Shown: piece by piece, positions 35,280-43,136 of the stretch | Position numbering within the stretch: the stretch's first letter is position 1 | Layout: each line of letters opens with the position of its first letter | Source: Bradyrhizobium sp. SK17 | GTDB taxonomy: Bacteria; Pseudomonadota; Alphaproteobacteria; Rhizobiales; Xanthobacteraceae | Reading direction: 5' to 3' | Assembly (NCBI RefSeq): GCF_002831585.1 | Contig: NZ_CP025113.1 | Span: 6,587,001-6,651,000, forward strand | DNA: 64,000 nt | Position numbers and translations under genes: made by a program | The notes under the pieces: generated by a model | Database searches by the model: none | Seen by the model: only the letters and a program-made list of their open reading frames with translations | Told to the model about the DNA's origin: nothing

Positions 35280-36407
35280 TCAGCCGTCCGCCAGCATCTT
35301 GCGCAGTTGCTTGGTGGCGGGCGTGACGATGGCGACGAAATAGGCTTCGCGCAGCCGGCGCTGGGCGCGGTGGCTCATCAGGTAGCCGCGCGCTCCGCAA
35401 TGAAGCATCGCGGCATTCGCGACCGCGACGCTGGCGTCCCCGATGCGCAGGCGGAGCGCGACGACGCGGCGCCAGTAGCTGTCGTCTTCATTGTAGGGAT
35501 CGCGCGCCAGCATCATCGTCTCCTTCTCGAACTCGGCGTAGAGTTCGCGGAATTGCAGCGGCTGCTGCGGCAGATAGCGGTTGACGTGGCCGAGCGGCGC
35601 GTGGACCTCGTCCATGATGTTGATGCAGTCCTTCATCAGTCCGAGGCCCATGCCGGCCTGTAGCAGGATGAAGCCGGCGCGGATCTTCTTGACGAAGGCT
35701 GCGGCGGGGTCGGCCAGAACCAGTTCGTCCGGCACGAAGGCGTCGCGGAACTGGACGCCGTAGGTGCCGGTGCCGTCCATCGCGAGGAACGGTTTGCACG
35801 GCGTCAGCGTGATCGCGGGATCCGAGCAGTCCGCGAGAAACATTACGGTGCCGCCGGGCTTGCTCTGACCGTCCTCGTCCTCGCGCTCGAAGATGGTGCC
35901 AAAGTAATGGTCGGGGCCGAGATTCGACACCCAGGGCAGCGCGCCGCGCACGATGTAGCCGCCATCGACCTTGCGTCCCTTGAGCTTCAGCCGTTCGATG
36001 CCGAAGAAGCTCTTCATCGGGTTGGACAGCCCGGTGCCGCCGAGCACCCGCCCGCTGGAGAAGCCATCGCCGAACCGCGCGGCGAGCTTCATGTTGGTGG
36101 AGTTCGCGGCGTACCAGACCAGCGTGTTCTGGCACCAAGCCATGAAGGCGGTGGCGCCGCAGACCTCGCCGATCGCGGCCATCGCCTGAATCGCGCAGCG
36201 CAAATCGGCCGGCCCTTCCTGCGGCACATGGCTGCTCCAGGCGCCCACGCCGCCGACGCGACGCAGGAATTCGGCCGGGTAGACGGAGCCGGCATCGATT
36301 GCAGATGCAAGCGGTGCCAGCTCGTGACGGGCGAGGCGCGCAACCTCGTCCGCAATGGTCGGTGCGGGATCTTGAGCTGCGACCCGCGATAAAGCCAGTG
36401 AACCCAT
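35280..36407 (-). CDS. Acyl-CoA-dehydrogenase-fold flavoprotein lacking the catalytic Glu
   Basis: 375 residues from the ATG at 36407 (GGAG 7 nt upstream). The three-part ACAD layout is visible: a helical N-terminus, a beta-barrel with ALPWVSNLGPDHYFGTIFE and PCKPFLAMDGTGTYGVQFRD, and a C-terminal helical bundle. In true acyl-CoA dehydrogenases a Glu in a YEGT-like motif near the C-terminus abstracts the alpha proton; here that region reads AYFVAIVTPATKQLRKM with no Glu. That favours the flavin-monooxygenase side of the fold (DszC/SfnB-like) or another oxidation. It lies between osmC-like and rhodanese genes in the cyanase cluster. Confidence 0.82.
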   Translation of the reverse strand: MGSLALSRVAAQDPAPTIADEVARLARHELAPLASAIDAGSVYPAEFLRRVGGVGAWSSHVPQEGPADLRCAIQAMAAIGEVCGATAFMAWCQNTLVWYAANSTNMKLAARFGDGFSSGRVLGGTGLSNPMKSFFGIERLKLKGRKVDGGYIVRGALPWVSNLGPDHYFGTIFEREDEDGQSKPGGTVMFLADCSDPAITLTPCKPFLAMDGTGTYGVQFRDAFVPDELVLADPAAAFVKKIRAGFILLQAGMGLGLMKDCINIMDEVHAPLGHVNRYLPQQPLQFRELYAEFEKETMMLARDPYNEDDSYWRRVVALRLRIGDASVAVANAAMLHCGARGYLMSHRAQRRLREAYFVAIVTPATKQLRKMLADG

Positions 36408-36443
36408 GGATGGTCTCCGCACCTTGAATTGCCGGTCGCGCGC

Positions 36444-36986
36444 CTAAGCGCTGACCTCGAGATTGACGGGCCGGGTGAAGGTGTTGGCGACCGGCGACCA
36501 CTTCTTCACATGCGCCACCAGCGCATCGATCTCGTGCTGCGGCACGCCCTCGCATTCCATGTCGACCTTGACGCGGACGTCGGTGAAGCCGACCGGCTTC
36601 TCGCTGACGTCGCCGGTGCCCCACACCGCGGTGATGTTGAGGTCGCCCTCGAGCTCGAGCTCGAGCTTGTTGACGGTCCAGCCGCGATGCACGGCGTTGG
36701 CATGCAGGCCGACCGCGAGACAGGAGCCGAGCGCGGCGAGCGAGGCTTCCGACGGATTGGGCGCGGTGTCGTCGCCGAGCAACCCGGGCGGCTCGTCGAC
36801 GATGTAGGGCGCGAGGTTGCGGATGTAGTTGGCGTGGCGGAACTTGCCCTCGGCCACCGTCTTGCACTTCAAGGTCTTGATCACCTTCGGGTTGGCCTTG
36901 CCGTTGGCAATCAGCTGCTCGAGCCCGCCTTTGTCGATCGGCGCGAGGCAGCCGGTCAGAGCGGTTTTCTGGGCGACAGCGGTCAT
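36444..36986 (-). CDS. OsmC-family protein with a single active-site cysteine
   Basis: 180 residues. The OsmC fold is clear from GDDTAPNPSEASLAALGSCL, which holds the first cysteine (Cys89), and the C-terminal HVKKWSPVANTFTRPVNLEV. In peroxidase-type OsmC/Ohr proteins the second motif has Cys before Pro (CP); here the residue is Ser164, so the usual Cys-Cys pair is broken. Additional cysteines occur at 13 and 41. Activity may therefore be thiol transfer or binding rather than hydroperoxide reduction. First gene of the minus-strand cluster, 36 nt ahead of the flavoprotein gene, with a TetR gene diverging upstream. Confidence 0.88.
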   Translation of the reverse strand: MTAVAQKTALTGCLAPIDKGGLEQLIANGKANPKVIKTLKCKTVAEGKFRHANYIRNLAPYIVDEPPGLLGDDTAPNPSEASLAALGSCLAVGLHANAVHRGWTVNKLELELEGDLNITAVWGTGDVSEKPVGFTDVRVKVDMECEGVPQHEIDALVAHVKKWSPVANTFTRPVNLEVSA

Positions 36987-37022
36987 CAGTTTTCTCCCTG
37001 GGAGCGATGGAAATGGTCAGGA

Positions 37023-37034
37023 TACCGAACGGTC
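37023..37034. promoter_or_regulatory. Candidate TetR operator upstream of the osmC-like gene
   Basis: TACCGAACGGTC contains the inverted repeat ACCG-AA-CGGT at 37024-37033. It lies 37 nt upstream of the first gene of the cyanase cluster and about 200 nt from the divergent TetR gene. ACCGttCGGT-like cores are frequent in TetR-family operators. The assignment is by position and symmetry only. Confidence 0.45.
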
Positions 37035-37240
37035 TGTTTCCTGCACGAAGCGTGCCAGATCCAGCCCAGATCAAAAGGCGAAATCCCGCAGGCGCTTAGG
37101 CGACGCTGCCCGCTGATTGATCAGGGGGTTGGTGCTCAATCGCCAAGCAAATGCCGCGGGCTGGCGATTATTTTCAGCGCATGGACCGCGCAATAAGATG
37201 CGACTTGATGATTTCGCCGCGCTCCGATTTACTGCCGCGC

Positions 37241-37894
37241 ATGGCCAAATCGCTTGCGAAGAAAAAACCTGCCGCGGCTTTCGCCGCCAGCGACGACGAA
37301 TCCGCGCGCGGGCGCCTGCTCAACGCGGCGACCCGGCTGTTCTGCAAGAACGGCATCAACGCCACCGGCATCGATGCGATCATCGACGAGGCGGGAACCG
37401 CCAAGACCACGCTCTATAAATTGTTCGGCTCGAAGACCAACCTCGTGCATGCCGTGCTGGAGAGCGAAGGCCGGCAGTGGCGCGAATGGTTCATCGGCGC
37501 GATCGAGGCCGGCGGCGGCGATCCGCAGACCAAACTGTCGCGGATCTTCCCTGCCTTGAAGATTTGGTTCGCCGAGGAGCGCTTCTACGGCTGCCCGTTC
37601 ATCAACGCGGTCGCCGAGCACGACAAGGACGCCAAACAGTTCCGCAACATCGCGCTGAAGCACAAGAAGGTGGTGCTGGCGCATATCGAGAAGCTCGCCG
37701 CCGAGATGGGCGCCACCGAGCCCGCCGTGCTGGCGCATCAGCTCGCGCTGCTGATCGACGGCGCCATCGTTGCCGCCATGGTGTCATGCGATCCCGCTGT
37801 CGCCGACACCGCGGGGCTTGCCGCGGGCAATTTGTTCGCGCCGGCGAAGGTGAAGAAGGCGAAGCGCGCGGCCGAGCAGCTCGTCGCGGTCTAG
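37241..37894 (+). CDS. TetR/AcrR-family transcriptional regulator
   Basis: 217 residues from the ATG at 37241; an in-frame ATG at 37208 is the alternative and neither has a clear ribosome site. A Lys-rich start is followed by the TetR helix-turn-helix (ARGRLLNAATRLFCKNGINA, then AGTAKTTLYKLFGSKTNLV) and a mostly helical ligand domain with WFAEERFYGCPFINAVAEHD. It diverges from the osmC-flavoprotein-rhodanese-ABC-cyanase cluster and is its most likely regulator. Its stop codon shares the CTAG tetranucleotide with that of the convergent DUF21 gene. Confidence 0.9.
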   Translation: MAKSLAKKKPAAAFAASDDESARGRLLNAATRLFCKNGINATGIDAIIDEAGTAKTTLYKLFGSKTNLVHAVLESEGRQWREWFIGAIEAGGGDPQTKLSRIFPALKIWFAEERFYGCPFINAVAEHDKDAKQFRNIALKHKKVVLAHIEKLAAEMGATEPAVLAHQLALLIDGAIVAAMVSCDPAVADTAGLAAGNLFAPAKVKKAKRAAEQLVAV

Positions 37895-38925
37895 GCCGCC
37901 GACCGCTTCTCCACGGTCGCGATGCCGCGCAGCAGGCGCCCGAGCAGGTCGGAGCCGGTGATGATGCGCTTCTGCCCGCTCCACACCAGGATCAAATCGT
38001 GCTCGATGACGTCATCGCCGGGCGTTTCCGGCACCACCTTCATCAGCCCGATGACGTCGCCGAGCCGCGCCTTGCTGTCGCGCACGATGATCGGCCGGTG
38101 CCAATAGGCGGTCGGATCGCTCTCGAGCTGGTTGAACAGCGCATCGCGCAGGAAGTGATGGGCATCGAGCACGAACACCGGCTCGCCGGAGAGATCGGTC
38201 ACGATCACCCACTTCATCCCCGACGCATCGATCCGGCGCAGGAACGGATCGTCTGGGACGCGGTCGAATCTCGGCAGCACGCAGCGCTGATTGGCGAGCG
38301 GCAGGCTCAGGATGCTGGCGGGATCGATCACTTCGCCCTCGTCGCAGACCGAGATATCGTCGAGGTCGAGGAAGTTCTGGGCACCGACCGCCTCCACCTT
38401 GCTGATGTCGCCACCGTCGACGACGTGGCGGGCGATCATCTGCCGGATGTCCTGCTCGCGCAGATAGGTGATGCCTTCCGAGCCGAGCCACCAGTCGAGC
38501 ACCATCGCGGTCGGCTTCGCCAATGGAAACAGCACCACGCGATAGAAGTTCAGGAACGGCAGAAACCGCGCGGTCATCGCCAGCGCGTTGCGCGAGAAGT
38601 AGGCCTGCGGGAAGATCTCGCCGAGCAAGGTGATGGCGAAGGCCGAAAACAGGAACGCGCCGACGCCGGCGAGCACCGAATCCGACAGCAGCGTCAGCAG
38701 CACGTTGGTGGTGACATTGCCCCAGATGATCGTCGCCAGGATCTGGTTCGAGCTCCGGCGAAGCTCGAGCACGCGCGCGGCATTGGCGTTGCCGCTGTCC
38801 GCCTCGATCTGAAGCCGCAGCAGGCTGAGGCTGAAAACCGCGAGATTGAGGCCGGCGAACAATGCCGATTGCAGGATGCAGGCGGCGATCCCGATCCAGG
38901 TCGCGATGATCTCAAGAGTGGCCAC
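37891..38925 (-). CDS. DUF21/CNNM-like membrane protein
   Basis: 344 residues. The N-terminal half is the DUF21 transmembrane domain of the CNNM/CorC group (WIGIAACILQSALFAGLNLA, then VFSLSLLRLQIEADSG and SNQILATIIWGNVTTNVLLT). After the last span comes a cytoplasmic region related to a CBS pair but poorly conserved. Relatives are implicated in magnesium and cobalt efflux. The C-terminal CorC-HlyC domain is missing, so transport function is uncertain. It is convergent with the TetR gene, overlapping by 4 nt. Confidence 0.85.
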   Translation of the reverse strand: MATLEIIATWIGIAACILQSALFAGLNLAVFSLSLLRLQIEADSGNANAARVLELRRSSNQILATIIWGNVTTNVLLTLLSDSVLAGVGAFLFSAFAITLLGEIFPQAYFSRNALAMTARFLPFLNFYRVVLFPLAKPTAMVLDWWLGSEGITYLREQDIRQMIARHVVDGGDISKVEAVGAQNFLDLDDISVCDEGEVIDPASILSLPLANQRCVLPRFDRVPDDPFLRRIDASGMKWVIVTDLSGEPVFVLDAHHFLRDALFNQLESDPTAYWHRPIIVRDSKARLGDVIGLMKVVPETPGDDVIEHDLILVWSGQKRIITGSDLLGRLLRGIATVEKRSAA

Positions 38926-39015
38926 GGATGCCCCTGCTCGCTGTTGCGGCGTTTCGTCGCCATCACAGTCGACCGAGGTGACAGCCGAATGACCGCGCCG
39001 TGATCTCTCTGGCCA

Positions 39016-39834
39016 TCATCCGAACGGCGCGCCCTGCTCCACCATGAGACCAGCGGCGGCATCGACGATGTCAGGCATCGACATCAAATGGCAGGTCGCC
39101 GATCCGACGCGCCCAGCGCGGACCAGCCCTTGCCGGAGCAGTGCCTGGCCGATCTCCGGAAAGTCATCGGGGTAACCGGCCGCGACCTCGAAGCGAACCC
39201 AGCGCCGCTGCCCGTCGACCGTCATGGCAGAGCCTTCCGCGATCCTCGGCAGTGCCGGCCAGGCCTTCAGCTCCGACAAATGCAGCGCCGTGCAGGCGTC
39301 GAAGCCGGCTCCGAGCAGCAGAATGCGCGCGGCCGATCGGTGGAGAACTCCCAGCGGTCCGTCGTCACCGAACGGCTCGCCGAGCGACTGCCGCGCCGTG
39401 ATCCGCTCCGCATCGGGACCGAGAGCCGCGAAGGAGCAGGTTGGATGCAGGCTGCGCCGCGCACCCGGCCAGCTCCGGAACAATTCGGCGACGGCGCCCA
39501 TGTCGCGGGTCGGCGTGGTGCGCGGATCGAACGGCGGCTGGCTTGCCCGGATGATCTCGACCCAGTTTTGCGGAACGGCCGGCGCCCGCCAGTTCGCGGG
39601 ATCGCTGAGCTGCGAGGACTGCGCGGGCATCACCAGCGTGCCGGTGTCGGTGACCGCGTCGAGCAAGGCGCGCACCACCGCCTCCGCGCCGCCCGCGACC
39701 CAGCCGAGCGCACTCATCGCGCAATGCACCAGCAGCGTATCGCCCGGCATCACGCCGAGCAGCCGCAGGTCACCGGCGAGGCTGTGCTGGGTGCGCGGCT
39801 CGGCGGTCGCGGTGACGATGGCATGCTCGGTCAT
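39016..39834 (-). CDS. Aminoglycoside N(3)-acetyltransferase-family protein
   Basis: 272 residues from the ATG at 39834. The AAC(3) fold is recognised from DLRLLGVMPGDTLLVHCAMS, GGAEAVVRALLDAVTDTGTL, the RTTPTRDMGAVAELFRSWPG block and SLHPTCSFAALG, which supplies the catalytic His. AAC(3) enzymes transfer acetyl from acetyl-CoA to the 3-amino group of deoxystreptamine antibiotics. Environmental homologues often act on other amines. No mobile element or resistance gene adjoins it, so I regard it as an intrinsic chromosomal enzyme of unproven substrate. Confidence 0.85.
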   Translation of the reverse strand: MTEHAIVTATAEPRTQHSLAGDLRLLGVMPGDTLLVHCAMSALGWVAGGAEAVVRALLDAVTDTGTLVMPAQSSQLSDPANWRAPAVPQNWVEIIRASQPPFDPRTTPTRDMGAVAELFRSWPGARRSLHPTCSFAALGPDAERITARQSLGEPFGDDGPLGVLHRSAARILLLGAGFDACTALHLSELKAWPALPRIAEGSAMTVDGQRRWVRFEVAAGYPDDFPEIGQALLRQGLVRAGRVGSATCHLMSMPDIVDAAAGLMVEQGAPFG

Positions 39835-40088
39835 CTTGATTGTTCCCGCGATTGTCACAGACACCGGATTTGCGCGATCAGCCGTCGTCGCGACATCGGC
39901 ATCGGACCATACTGCATCCCGCCGGCACGGCTACGGCATTGACGCCGCGCAGCGATGCGAGGGCGCGCCAATTTGGCGCATCCGCGCGGTTTACTTCTCG
40001 TCAAGCACGCCGTGTGATCAGCGTCGTCCTTAAAGACCTGTTAGCCCCGCTGGGGTCAGTTGCCACGTGAAAATACGGGGCAAGAACA

Positions 40089-41306
40089 ATGCAGTCCGAA
40101 GCAGGACAATACAGCCAGCCGCGCTGGGGCGTGACGCGCTGGCTTGCCGATGCCGGGCCGGGCGTGCCCGACGACATCCGCCAGGCGCTGATCGCGGATC
40201 TCTACGGTTCGCTGCCGGTGTTCGCCGCCGGCGCAGTCAACACGGTCGCGGTCGCGGCTGTGATCGCGACCCACGAGCCGACTGCGCCGTTCATCACCTG
40301 GCTTGCGCTCGAAATCGTGATCTGCCTGTCGCGCCTGACGGTGCTCGTCATTGCGCATCGCGCGGCGCGCGAACGGCGGCCGACGCCGACCGACCTGCAC
40401 CTCGTGCTCGCGGTCGCGTGGAGCGCAAGCGTCGGCTTCGGTATCCTGATCAGCCTCGCCAGCGGCGACTGGGTGGTCGCGATGCTGGCCTCGCTGTCGG
40501 CGGCGGCCATGGTCGGCGGCATCTGCTTCCGCAATTTCAGCGCCCCTCGCCTCGCCGGCACCATGATCCTGCTCAGCCTCGGCCCGATCGTCCCGGGCGC
40601 AGCCCTCGCCGGCGAGCCGCTGCTGTTCATCGTCTTCATGCAGGTGCCGCTGTATCTCACGGCGATGACGGTCGCGGCCTTCCGCCTCAACAAGATGCTG
40701 GTCGCCACCATGCGCGCCGAGCGTGAGAACGGCCATCTCGCCCATCACGACACGCTGACCGGCCTGCGCAATCGCGCCGGCTTCGTCGCCGCACTGAACG
40801 CCAGGCTGACGGCATCCGGCGGCGTGGCGAAGCCGTTCGCGTTGTTGTTCTTCGATCTCGACAATTTCAAGCCGGTCAACGACACCTATGGCCACGCCGC
40901 CGGCGACCAGGTGCTGATGCTGACCGCGGAGCGGCTGCGGCGCGCGCTGCCCGAGACCGCGGTGATCGCGCGGCTCGGTGGCGACGAATTCGTCGTGCTG
41001 GTCAACGGCGTCACGGCGGATCAGGCGCTCACGGTCGGTCAGCGCATCATCCAGACCGTTACCATGCCCTATCAGCTCGCTGTCGGTATCTCGGCCCAGG
41101 TCGGCGTCAGCGTCGGCATCGCAGTGTCGCCGGAGCACGGCACCGAGGCCGAGCAGCTGCTGGCAGCCGCCGACGCCGCGCTGTACGAAGCGAAATCCGA
41201 GGGCAAGGCGCGCTGTCGGATGGCCACCGTCGCGACCAACGTCGCCGCGTTGCGCCGCCTCACGCAGCGCAGCCCGGCACCCGCCGCCGATCGCGGCGCC
41301 GCCTGA
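40089..41306 (+). CDS. Membrane-bound diguanylate cyclase (GGDEF)
   Basis: 405 residues. About five or six membrane spans (residues 45-200) precede a complete GGDEF domain: HHDTLTGLRNRAGFVAALNA, FFDLDNFKPVNDTYGHAAGD and the catalytic RLGGDEFVVL. It should make cyclic-di-GMP from two GTP. The inhibitory I-site (RxxD five residues before GGDEF) is absent, since that position reads PETA, so product feedback inhibition is unlikely. There is no EAL domain. The sensory part is not recognisable as a named domain. The gene stands alone. Confidence 0.93.
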   Translation: MQSEAGQYSQPRWGVTRWLADAGPGVPDDIRQALIADLYGSLPVFAAGAVNTVAVAAVIATHEPTAPFITWLALEIVICLSRLTVLVIAHRAARERRPTPTDLHLVLAVAWSASVGFGILISLASGDWVVAMLASLSAAAMVGGICFRNFSAPRLAGTMILLSLGPIVPGAALAGEPLLFIVFMQVPLYLTAMTVAAFRLNKMLVATMRAERENGHLAHHDTLTGLRNRAGFVAALNARLTASGGVAKPFALLFFDLDNFKPVNDTYGHAAGDQVLMLTAERLRRALPETAVIARLGGDEFVVLVNGVTADQALTVGQRIIQTVTMPYQLAVGISAQVGVSVGIAVSPEHGTEAEQLLAAADAALYEAKSEGKARCRMATVATNVAALRRLTQRSPAPAADRGAA

Positions 41307-41310
41307 CCAC

Positions 41311-41335
41311 CACTTCGCATTTTTCCGGATCATGC
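41311..41335. repeat. Dispersed palindromic element, second copy
   Basis: CACTTCGCATTTTTCCGGAT followed by CATGC; the 15-nt block TTTTCCGGATCATGC is shared exactly with the element at 35237-35278. It occupies the whole gap between the diguanylate cyclase and the convergent SDR gene. Confidence 0.6.
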
Positions 41336-41336
41336 C

Positions 41337-42065
41337 CTACAGATCGAAATTCGTCGGCAGCATCACGACGTCGCGGATGGTCATGCCGCGCGGCCGGGTC
41401 AGCATGAACAGCACGACCTCGGCGACTTCGCTGGCTTCCAGCAGGCTGCCCGATGCCTTGGCTTCCGCGAGCTTCTCCGCCGGCCAGTCGGCGAGCAGCG
41501 CGCTGATCACCGGCCCAGGCGAGATCGCGCCGACGCGGATGCCGTGCTTGAACACCTGGCGCCGCACCGTCTGCACGAAGCAGTTGATCGCCCATTTCGA
41601 CGACGCATAGACCGGCTCCCACGGCGTCGGGAAATGCGCGGCGAGCGAGCTGGTGACGATGATGTCGCCGGTCCCCCGCGCGATCATGTGCGGCAGCACG
41701 TCGTGGACGTTCTTCATCACGACGTTGACGTTGAGGTTCAGCATCCGGTCGATCGCGCCGGTATCGGCATCGACGAGGTCGCCGCCGACATAGATGCCGG
41801 CATTGGCGTGCAGGATGTCGAGCTGGCCGGCTTTCGCGAGCACCTGCGGCAGCAGCGTTGCGCAGGCGGTGGGATCGAGCAGGTCGATGACCAGCGGGAT
41901 CACGGCCTCGCCATGCCTATTGGCGAGCGCCTCGAGCGCTGCGGCGTCGCGATCGACCATCACCACCCGCGCGCCGGCCGCCAGCATCACCTCCGCGCTC
42001 GCCAATCCGATGCCCGACGCCGCGCCGGTCACCGCCGCGACCTTGCCTTGCAATTGCTTCGCCAT
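41337..42065 (-). CDS. Short-chain dehydrogenase, ribitol 2-dehydrogenase-like
   Basis: 242 residues from the ATG at 42065 (GGAG just upstream). The NAD-binding TGAASGIG motif follows KVAAV. The active site has Ser in IIVTSSLAAHF and Tyr-x3-Lys in VYASSKWAINC. The C-terminus RGMTIRDVVMLPTNFDL and the segment LDILHANAGIYVGGDLVDAD are close to what I remember of rhizobial ribitol dehydrogenases. It probably oxidises a polyol or sugar alcohol. No sugar-uptake genes are adjacent, and the LysR gene upstream faces the PACE gene instead. Confidence 0.85.
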   Translation of the reverse strand: MAKQLQGKVAAVTGAASGIGLASAEVMLAAGARVVMVDRDAAALEALANRHGEAVIPLVIDLLDPTACATLLPQVLAKAGQLDILHANAGIYVGGDLVDADTGAIDRMLNLNVNVVMKNVHDVLPHMIARGTGDIIVTSSLAAHFPTPWEPVYASSKWAINCFVQTVRRQVFKHGIRVGAISPGPVISALLADWPAEKLAEAKASGSLLEASEVAEVVLFMLTRPRGMTIRDVVMLPTNFDL

Positions 42066-42159
42066 CGTCTCCACCCTGTCAGTCCGTCCGGCAGACATCG
42101 CAACACATCACGGTCGCGCTGTCAGCTGCCATGCGATGCGCGACGGCGCGCGCGTCCCG

Positions 42160-43050
42160 TTACAGCCGGAGCATCGCCGGCCGCGTGGCAAAACGGCGGC
42201 GCAACCATTTCGCCGCCGGCCCGGCCGGCCGCTGCTTGTGCCAGACCACTTCGAGCGCGACCGGATGCGCCCCCTCGTCGAATTCCAGTTCGGGGATTGC
42301 GAGCTCCTCGGCGATCGGCGAGCTCGCCATGATGTGCGCCGGGATCAGCGCCCAGCCGACGCCCTGCTTGAGGATCTGCAGGATCACCCAATGGCTCTCG
42401 ACCCACCACACCTCGGCCGCGACCCGCAGCCGATGCCGCTCGGTGCCCTCGTTGCGTACCGTCACCATGATCTGGCGATGCCGCTTCAGCTCCTCCCAAT
42501 CCACCCGTCCTTGCGCCAACGGATGGGTCTTGCCGCAGACCAATTGCAGCGGCACCCAGCCGATGGTCTTGAAGCCGAGCTCGGACGGCAGGCTCTCCTG
42601 CCGCCACATCACGCCGACATCGGCCTTGCCGTCGAGCACGAGCCGGCTGACGTCCTCCATGATCGGAAACAGCAGCTCCAGTTCGACATGCGGAAAGTGC
42701 CTGGCGAATTCCGCGAACAGCTCGCCGACCGCGCTCTCCGGATAAAGCTCGTCGATTGCGACCACGAGGCGCTTCTCGACATGCGCCTCGAAGCTGCTGG
42801 CAACACCGATCAGGTGCTCGCGCCGATCGAGGATCAGCTTTGCTTCCGGCAACAGTCGCGCCCCCGCTTCGGTCAGCACCGGGTTGCGCCCGGCCCGGTC
42901 GAACAGCGCAATGCCGAGGTCGGTCTCGAGGTTCGCCACATGCGTGCTGACGGCCGATTGCGCCTTCTTCAAAAGCCTCGCCGCGCCGGAGAACGAGCCT
43001 TGTTCGGCCGCGGCCACGAAGGATTCGAGCTGGTCCATGGACACGGACAT
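42160..43050 (-). CDS. LysR-family regulator next to a PACE efflux gene
   Basis: 296 residues. The DNA-binding domain is MDQLESFVAAAEQGSFSGAA with the recognition helix QSAVSTHVANLETDLGIALF, followed by a standard inducer domain. It diverges from a PACE efflux gene 86 nt away, the arrangement seen for AceR and aceI in Acinetobacter. It probably activates that gene in response to a biocide or polyamine-like ligand. The 94 nt between it and the SDR gene downstream leave open whether the SDR is co-transcribed. Confidence 0.92.
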   Translation of the reverse strand: MSVSMDQLESFVAAAEQGSFSGAARLLKKAQSAVSTHVANLETDLGIALFDRAGRNPVLTEAGARLLPEAKLILDRREHLIGVASSFEAHVEKRLVVAIDELYPESAVGELFAEFARHFPHVELELLFPIMEDVSRLVLDGKADVGVMWRQESLPSELGFKTIGWVPLQLVCGKTHPLAQGRVDWEELKRHRQIMVTVRNEGTERHRLRVAAEVWWVESHWVILQILKQGVGWALIPAHIMASSPIAEELAIPELEFDEGAHPVALEVVWHKQRPAGPAAKWLRRRFATRPAMLRL

Positions 43051-43102
43051 CTATCTCTTTTCCAGATACTACCTAACTTTGTAATCCCATAATATCAGAT
43101 AG
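43051..43102. promoter_or_regulatory. A/T-rich control region between LysR and PACE genes
   Basis: CTATCT (43051-43056) and AGATAG (43097-43102) form an inverted pair across a strikingly A/T-rich spacer in otherwise GC-rich DNA. This is where the LysR protein should bind. The exact box cannot be fixed by eye. Confidence 0.35.
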
Positions 43103-43136
43103 AAATTCGGTCACAACGACAAGAAAGGGTTTTCAA

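Noticed and set aside
39016..39834. Possibility that the AAC(3)-like gene is an acquired resistance gene
   Set aside because: No transposase, integron or repeat flanks it and its composition matches the surroundings; more likely an intrinsic chromosomal enzyme.
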